A model generated the notes under the pieces. That model saw only the letters and a list, made by a program, of their open reading frames with translations. It ran no database searches and was not told the DNA's origin. Shown here in pieces: positions 58,005 to 64,000 of a stretch of 64,000 bases of DNA. Position 1 is the first letter of the stretch; each line of letters begins with the position of its first letter. The position numbers and the translations under genes are program-made. Origin of the DNA: Spongospora subterranea f. sp. subterranea (taxonomy: Eukaryota; Endomyxa: Phytomyxea; Phytomyxea; Plasmodiophorida); assembly GCA_049724395.1 (NCBI GenBank), contig JAUGWO010000229.1:109564-173563 (forward strand), in the 5' to 3' direction.

Positions 58005-60999
58005 ATGTTGTGGCAATGGCACAGGGAATTATTTATTCTGTTGATCTCTATAATAGTGTTTTATAAGCAAATCTTAGCTGATGATGAGGGGGAACCGTCG
58101 CAAACAAATACTCTGTCGGTAAAGGGTGCTGCTCCCATGATATCAACTATTAGTCGAAACACTCTACCTGACATTGCTGCTGAACATGACCAGTGTGACA
58201 CCATTCCTATGGCGATTAACGCACAAAACTCATATGAAGAACCTCTTATCTTCAGAGCCGTCAGATCGCGATCGTATTTGCTATTTCTTATGGTGGTGAC
58301 AGTCGATCCTGATTGATTTCTTCTGTTTCAGGGTGGAAGCTATTGAATGTGTTTTGAATGTCGATTGCGATATGCAAATTTCGGCCGACCACAAATTGTA
58401 AGTAAAAACAGGTTCATAAATTTGGTCAAGGACTGCTGGTTACGGTCTCGAAGGACAAACATCGCCCACATTATTAATGCGAAGAATCAATATGGAGAGA
58501 CACCAGTGATTGTGGCCGCCAATCTCCAATACTGGTTTGGTAATTTCACTTGATATCGATCAATCCGTTGATATTGCTCTGTTAAAAGGGATATAGTGCA
58601 GTTTCTCTTAAAACAGGGAGCTGATCCGATGACATCAACAACAGAGAGTGGGGATACTGTACTTCACATTGCTACTGAATATGGCCAGTATGTCGCCAAT
58701 CCTGTTTTTCAAAATGGTTCAAATCTTATCCAAATCAACAGAATTACCGTCATCACAATCATTTGTAACCTATTCCCTTCAGCGATCAACGCTGTAAATG
58801 CTAAGGAAGAAACCCCTATCTTTAGTGCAGTCAGATCACGATTGTGATTGCCACTTCATATGGCCAAACCGACAATCTTATTGTGTTTTGTGCAATTAGA
58901 AAGGAAATTGTCGATTTCGTTTTGAAATTTGGACCTGCTGATGCCGAAGAAGCAGATATTCCAGACTCGAATATACAAAATATGACCGAACAGAAGTCGT
59001 AAGTTATCAACGAATGATTAAATCTGATAACTGCATACTGTGCAATGTGACGACAGTTTCAACATCGCCAGAACGATCGACGTTCAAGATAAATATGGAG
59101 AGACACCTATCATTGTGGCGGCTAATCTCAAATACTGGTACACAACCGATATTTAATTGCCACCAATTCATTGATTATTATGCCATCAACAGGGAAATGG
59201 TCTCATATCTGTTATCTCTCGGTGCTGATCCGATGATATCAACAAGGTCAGGTCTATTTCTACTGCACCTCGCTGCTTCCAACGGCCAGTATGTCGCCAA
59301 TACTGCCTTCAAATACGACATTCCTCAAAGTCTGATTGGACAAATTGTTCAGAGTTCATGTTATCAATGCGATATTTCGGTCCGTTCGAGTGTCCTCAAC
59401 TGCAATCAACTCCAAGGATCGTTATGGACATACTCCTCTAATCTTGGCAATGAAATGGGGACAGTAAATACTCTGGGTAATGTCATTGTTACGCGTTGAT
59501 ATAAACTGGTTTTTGGCTCAGTCTGCTTGCCACCGAAGCATTACTTCGTCATGGAGCTGATAAAACCGTCAGTGATATATATGGTATGACGCCGCTGCAT
59601 TACGCTGCTGAAAACCGCTGGTAAGTTAGTGCCAGGTGAAAAAATCAGTTGCTAATACGCTCTGTCAGGGTTGGCATTGCAGAAACTCTTTTGTTCGATG
59701 CCGATCGAAACTACATCAATGCACAAGATGATTCGAAAGAAACTCCTCTTTTTCGCGCAGTCTCGATGTTTGTGCAATCACCCGACACACAAACGTTGAG
59801 ATATTTCCGCATTTTTTCATTCAAAAACTGACTATTTGTGTAGATTTGCAATGGTGCAGTTTCTGCTTCAAAATGGTGCGGACCAGACGATTCGTCATAA
59901 CTTTGAAAATACACCGCTCCAAATCGCAGCCTTATTTCACTTGTAAGTCGGTATCACGTGAACAGGTCAGTATTTGAAATGTTGATATCAGGGTTGAAAT
60001 GGTCAAACTACTAGTGAAGTTCGCAAATCCAATCATTATCAATGCAAAAAACCCTCAGGAGAAAACTTCTCTTCATCTCGTATTGGAAATGGGTAAACCA
60101 TTGGACGACCCCGAAATGTTGGTTGATGAGAACAGACGCAATCAAAAATTGAGTTTTGTGTAGCGTTGAGATCGTCGAAATTCTGATTGAAAATGGTGCT
60201 GATCCGGCCATTGCTGATCAAAATCTCGACACGGCGCTCCATTATGCTGCTCAGTACAGCTTGTAAGTCAGGTCCACATGAATATATCACTATTCCAGTG
60301 TTTTAGAATGTTGTTATTAGCGCGAAAAATGCAGAAATAATTTTGGATTTTGCCAAACGCTCGGAAAAAGGCATTGTCAATGCACCAAACAGCCAAGGTA
60401 AAACTGCTCTTCATCTCGCAGTCGACAGTACAGCCCACCTCCATGATGACCTTCGGTTAGTTGGGCCAGCCAATATGCAGTCAAACAATTAATTCGGTGC
60501 AGGGTTGAAATGATCGAAGTTCTGCTTAAATATGGGGCCAATCGGTGGATCTGTGATGAAATTAAAAAGACGCCGGTTCATTATGTTGCCCAGACTAGTT
60601 CGTATGTCAGCTCAATGTGAATCTACAGTTGTAAATGTGCTGGTGTTAGGATTAAAATCACAAAAGTACTTCTGGAGGACGCCGATTTAAGCTATATCGA
60701 TTTACAAGACCTTGATTTACAAACTCCACTCCACTTGGCAGTCAATCCTCTGTTCGACGATGCCAAAATGTTTGTTGGGTTATCAAATATGAAATCACAT
60801 TTGTTGAACTTTTTGTAGAGCTGAAATGGTTGAATATCTGCTGAGTAAAGGTGCTGACCCTGAAATTCGTGATTCAAATGGTCAGTCACCATTGGATATC
60901 GCCAAAAGTCACCGGCTAAAGAACACAGCCCATGCGCTACGAATGGCGATGTATTCGTTCCGCTATCGACCCCTATCGCTGTTTCGCAAATCTTCATAA
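58005..60999 (+). CDS. ankyrin-repeat protein with signal peptide (gene 2)
   Basis: ATG 58005 opens MLWQWHRELFILLISIIVFY KQILADDEGEPSQ, a signal peptide or N-terminal anchor. About 15 short exons follow, separated by 45-65-nt introns, each holding one ankyrin unit. Two kinds alternate. Type A has a GAD hairpin: LLKQGADPMTSTTESGDTVL, LLRHGADKTVSDIYGMTPLH, LIENGADPAIADQNLDTALH, LLSKGADPEIRDSNGQSPLD. Type B has an INA core: IINAKNQYGETPVIVAANL, YINAQDDSKETPLFRAV, IINAKNPQEKTSLHLVLEMG, IVNAPNSQGKTALHLAVDS. The exons share the same intron phase, so the array grew by duplicating exon pairs. It ends RYRPLSLFRKSS at 60999. It is homologous in design to gene 1 at 36649-38732. Ankyrins mediate protein binding and the target is unknown. 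Some internal exons (58860-59010, 59330-59500) are worn or misread. Confidence 0.75.
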
Positions 61000-62156
61000 T
61001 TGCATTTGCCCAGATGTATTACAACACGTTCTGACTTTCGTCAAATGAATACAATTTCACACTATGGTTCGGTCTGTGCAAATCTGAATGAGCAGATCCC
61101 ATATTTCCCTCATGACATGTCCTTGACTGCTCAGACAGACCACTTGGATCGTCACCAAATCGTCAATGTTTCAGCGGTTGTGATGATGTTAATTCATGAG
61201 TTTATATCTCTTGACCCGTTGCCTGACAATGTGGTTTATCACTGATTAATAGTTCAGTGAATACCCATTTCACATCATCTAAAAAATTTTTGTTCCCATT
61301 TCAGTTTCACATCCTGAAGCATTTTGCAGTGTATCTCTGGTGATGGATACATCATTACGCTCTTTGAATGAGACTTTCCAGATTCGCTGAATCATTGCCG
61401 ATCAGCGCCACATGCTCGGGCAATCAGTGTCATTCCACCCAGCCTTTCTCGTTATAGTGTTTAGTTTTCACCAAAAAATTGTATTGGGAGCTCCATTCTG
61501 GCTCCTCCCATGAAAAACTTGATATCAATATTTCTCATGCACGAACTGTCCAGTTTTACCGCTCGGTCGATTGTTGTCGTTCATCGGCACATCGAATATA
61601 TGCAGATCCAATATTGAATCAAATTGCGGTCATGGGTGCCACAATGTATCAATGTATAGGCCCGAAGAGCCATAATGCTCGATCCACTGCCGTGTCCACG
61701 CCCACCGCCTGCCTTTTTGTCCTGTTTTTGCTGTTCGAATGGTTATAGGGGTCGAACATGTCCGACCCGCAAGTTGAATGATGGTCTCACCTTGCCCTGC
61801 GAACTGGATAACGGATCCAGCAGAAGCACAATGAACATGACAACATTCTAACAAGTCATTCCAGTGTGAGAATCGTGACTCAGATCGAGAAGTGCCGAAC
61901 CCAGATATGTGGTTACGGCGCCAACTGTTGCCTGCTTACCGGTCAACAAGTTGGCAAACGGCTTCTACGCTACATGTGTCAAAGTTTGGAGTTGTTTGTA
62001 ATGTTGCCAGGTCAATTGTGCTTTGGTCACTGCTAACGGGCAGGCGGACGGACTGGGGGTCAGGGAACTGGCCAGGGAGAAGCACGAGAACGAACCGGGC
62101 GAAACGAGGAATGCTTCACTCGATGACAACCTTCATAATGGGAAAAGCTTCCTTTT
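61000..62156. other. intergenic interval
   Basis: ORFs at 61000-61245, 61479-61748 and 61892-62188 are short, overlap on both strands and have no recognised domain. The right part may be the flank of the retroelement remnant that follows. No gene is supported. Confidence 0.3.
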
Positions 62157-62670
62157 TCAATGATCGGCCACCGAAAGCGTTGCGGTGAAATTTCCGCTGA
62201 GAAAACATAGAGGCTCGTGACCTTTGTTCATTCCTTGATCTTGTGGCGCAACATGTGCCAAAACAACGGACCAGAATTTGTCGAATGCGTCCGGAAAAAA
62301 ACAGATTTTTTTATCGTTCTTGGGACGAGCTAACGTGACAATATTGTCAATAGCCTGTTTAAGACTTTCAAAAGCTCTCATGCTCAAGAGTCCACCGCGA
62401 ATCGGATAATTCATCTTCCGTAGTTGTGTATTTTGAGAACTGCCGATGGTTCTTTGGCATAACAACAACAACGCTTGAAGCGGCCCGATCAGTTCTGTGA
62501 ATTTCAAGATACTGTTTTTCATGCAAATTAGGGCGCAGAGGAATTGTTGCAAATCGTCTGCATTGATTGGGATTGGTATAGTAGGAAGAGGGGTAATTAT
62601 CTAATGATATTCTTTTCTCTGAAATTACTCTTCCTGTCCAAGTGACAATTTTCAAAATAATTTGCACTTT
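62157..62670 (-). mobile_element. Ty3/gypsy-type LTR retroelement fossil (polymerase / RNase H part)
   Basis: The minus strand carries the end of the reverse transcriptase and the start of an RNase H-like region (ICFFPDA...FW, then HEPLCFLSG), a pattern common in Ty3/gypsy polyproteins of oomycetes, fungi and animals. It is a short broken fragment with several breaks. No LTRs, gag or integrase were found nearby. Likely old. Confidence 0.65.
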
Positions 62671-62865
62671 TGCGGATTAAGTCTAATCGATTTGTGGATC
62701 AAACGCAATACAGTGCGTTTGAGATTCGCTAAATGGGAGGTGTGGTATACTGGGGAAGGAGGGAGAATCGGCGGAAATGGATCCGTGTATTAGATACCAA
62801 AGCAAAGAGAGACAAAGAGAGAATGAAAAGATGAAAAAGGGACATGAGAGGACAATGGAGATCAA

Positions 62866-63348
62866 ATGGTACGGGAGAAGAGAACACTAGGGTCGGGCAG
62901 AGAGGACGGTAGAGTCGGGCGCGACAATCTGCACCAAAACGACAGGTTCTGGCTGGCAGGGCAATATTTCAACAGTCGCGAAGATCGAATGCAATTCGGA
63001 CCAGCAGAGTGGGACATGACAGCGGCAATTCATTCGAGACAACTTGGCTATTTGCACGAATTGTTATTCGCAACAAGTGATCAATATCAGGTTGCAATTT
63101 CTTCTCTGGAAGCAACAGGGCGTTTTCCCTGCGAGTTTGCAGGAAGTACCGGCAAGTTTTTCATGCAATATCGCAAGAATCAGCGTTTCACAGACGATCT
63201 CGGTGCTCTGATAAATGGAGTTGATGAAGTTCAAATGTTGATTAGTGGGAAAATTCCTGCGTATGGATATGCGCGAAGGGAGGCATTGTATTCAGGTGCA
63301 GTAAACGGGACTCAAATTTTACCTCAAGGAACCGATATATTGGCGTGA
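62866..63348 (+). CDS. unknown protein, 160 codons
   Basis: An open frame with good coding character reads LHQNDRFWLAGQYFNSREDR, QFGPAEWDMTAAIHSRQLGY, FMQYRKNQRFTDDLGALING and YARREALYSGAVNGTQILPQ, stop at 63348. The first ~20 codons (Gly/Arg-rich) may be 5' UTR or intron, so the true start is uncertain. No signal peptide, membrane segment or known domain is recognised. It lies between the retroelement fragment and the palindromic block and could be a single-exon gene or a 3' exon. Confidence 0.45.
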   Translation: MVREKRTLGSGREDGRVGRDNLHQNDRFWLAGQYFNSREDRMQFGPAEWDMTAAIHSRQLGYLHELLFATSDQYQVAISSLEATGRFPCEFAGSTGKFFMQYRKNQRFTDDLGALINGVDEVQMLISGKIPAYGYARREALYSGAVNGTQILPQGTDILA

Positions 63349-63629
63349 AATTATGGCGACAATCAAAGATGGTTTGCAGAAACAATGTTCTTCCTTAAAA
63401 TGTCAATGACATATTGGTGTTAGTAAACTGTTTTACCAAAATAATCTCAATGAGCGAGTCGGAAATCCGGGCAACCTCGAGATTTGTGAATATGAAGTCC
63501 GTTATACCTCCAAATATGGCACTTGGTCATATCACAGGAGTTAGAGGTTGTTTGTCCTTCCGATGAACAGGACATAAATATGTATCAGCGGGTTCGATTG
63601 GTTCGAGTTGACCGTGCACCGGCCACGCA
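63349..63629. other. spacer
   Basis: Nothing recognisable between the stop of the 62866 frame and the palindromic block. Confidence 0.35.
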
Positions 63630-63910
63630 CAGTTTTTAACCCAATAAACGTTCACACTATTTTACGGGCCTACAGAAAACACTGGCCGCACTAACTGGCC
63701 GCAGTTTCTTGGCCACGTGTGGCCAGTGTTTTCTGTAGGCCGATGGTAGTGTGTGAATTAACCGGCCGCATTCACTGGCCTGATTGATCAAAGTAGGCCA
63801 GCGATTGCGGCCAGTTAATTCACACCCTAACTAGGGTGTAACAGAATTCACTGGCCGCACTAGCTGGCCAAAACCTGCAAAAGCTGGCCGCACATACTGG
63901 CTAGAAACTG
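63630..63910. repeat. palindrome-rich block of TGGCCGCA-type repeats (probable nested MITEs)
   Basis: A perfect 21-bp inverted repeat (63667-63687 with 63721-63741, 33-nt loop) extends imperfectly outward through TTCACAC/GTGTGAA. Next to it a second inverted repeat runs from about 63750 to 63825, from GTGTGAATTAAC to GTTAATTCACAC with GGCCGC and CTGGCCT inside both arms. A short palindrome, CACCCTAACTAGGGTG, follows. The word CTGGCC or GGCCGC recurs more than ten times. There is no coding capacity. This is the look of nested miniature inverted-repeat elements. Confidence 0.7.
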
Positions 63911-64000
63911 CGTCACGTGGAATATCACATTTTGCGCGAACTAAATCTGGCGAAGGGAATATCTCGTGATGTCCGCATTTTCAGTCTCGTCATGGTGAAG

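Noticed and set aside
1-64000. tRNA or rRNA genes
   Set aside because: No GGTTCGAATCC-type T-arm with a matching acceptor stem, and no rRNA core sequence, was seen by eye. A covariance-model scan would be decisive.

Overview
The window is nuclear DNA of a eukaryote with intron-rich genes. Introns are GT-AG and very short: most reconstruct at about 35-70 nt, a few may be 25-28 nt, and a TTAAT/CTAAT-like branch site often lies just before the acceptor. The conserved genes are a DUF4200 axonemal coiled-coil protein (CCDC42/CFAP73 type, so the organism makes cilia or flagella), Nup214, UNC-45 with TPR and UCS domains, Mediator subunit 23, mitochondrial Mn superoxide dismutase, a small RING protein and a SET/post-SET protein. 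UNC-45, MED23 and a mitochondrial MnSOD together fit a holozoan or another flagellated protist-like lineage. The plant/oomycete-style DD39D mariner and the Myb-like element leave this open, and I cannot name the lineage.

Layout. 1-1.5 kb: 5' part of the CCDC42/CFAP73-like gene and a small unknown gene, both minus. 1.5-7.2 kb: graveyard of inverted and direct repeats, including at least four copies of a Myb/SANT-like element. 7.3-11 kb: minus-strand gene for a secreted protein with about 27 copies of a 15-residue Pro/Gln/Gly repeat. 12-30.9 kb: compact housekeeping block (Nup214 +, UNC-45 -, unknown -, unknown +, RING +, MED23 -, SOD2 +). 30.9-36.6 kb: gene-poor, with a foldback repeat. 36.6-38.7 kb: minus-strand ankyrin gene with a signal peptide. 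39-40.7 kb: mariner-like transposon with an intact transposase frame. 43.0-45.5 kb: minus-strand gene for a secreted, modular, cysteine-rich protein. 45.6-49.5 kb: unassigned, with small ORFs. 49.7-57.0 kb: SET-domain gene with a Gln/Met-rich tail. 58.0-61.0 kb: second ankyrin gene with a signal peptide. 61-64 kb: gypsy-type fossil, an unknown ORF and a palindrome-rich repeat block.

The contrast is the main message. The 12-31 kb block encodes core cell functions: nuclear pore, myosin folding, transcription and oxidative defence. The flanks, especially 36-61 kb, carry several lineage-specific genes for predicted secreted or membrane-targeted proteins built from duplicated exons (two ankyrin arrays, one Cys-rich array; the Pro/Gln repeat protein lies on the other flank), interspersed with transposons. 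This resembles an accessory compartment of fast-evolving surface or effector-like proteins, though function is inference only. The most novel item is the Cys-rich protein at 43-45.5 kb, with three copies of a domain I do not recognise. Exon joins given below were read by eye and need transcript support.
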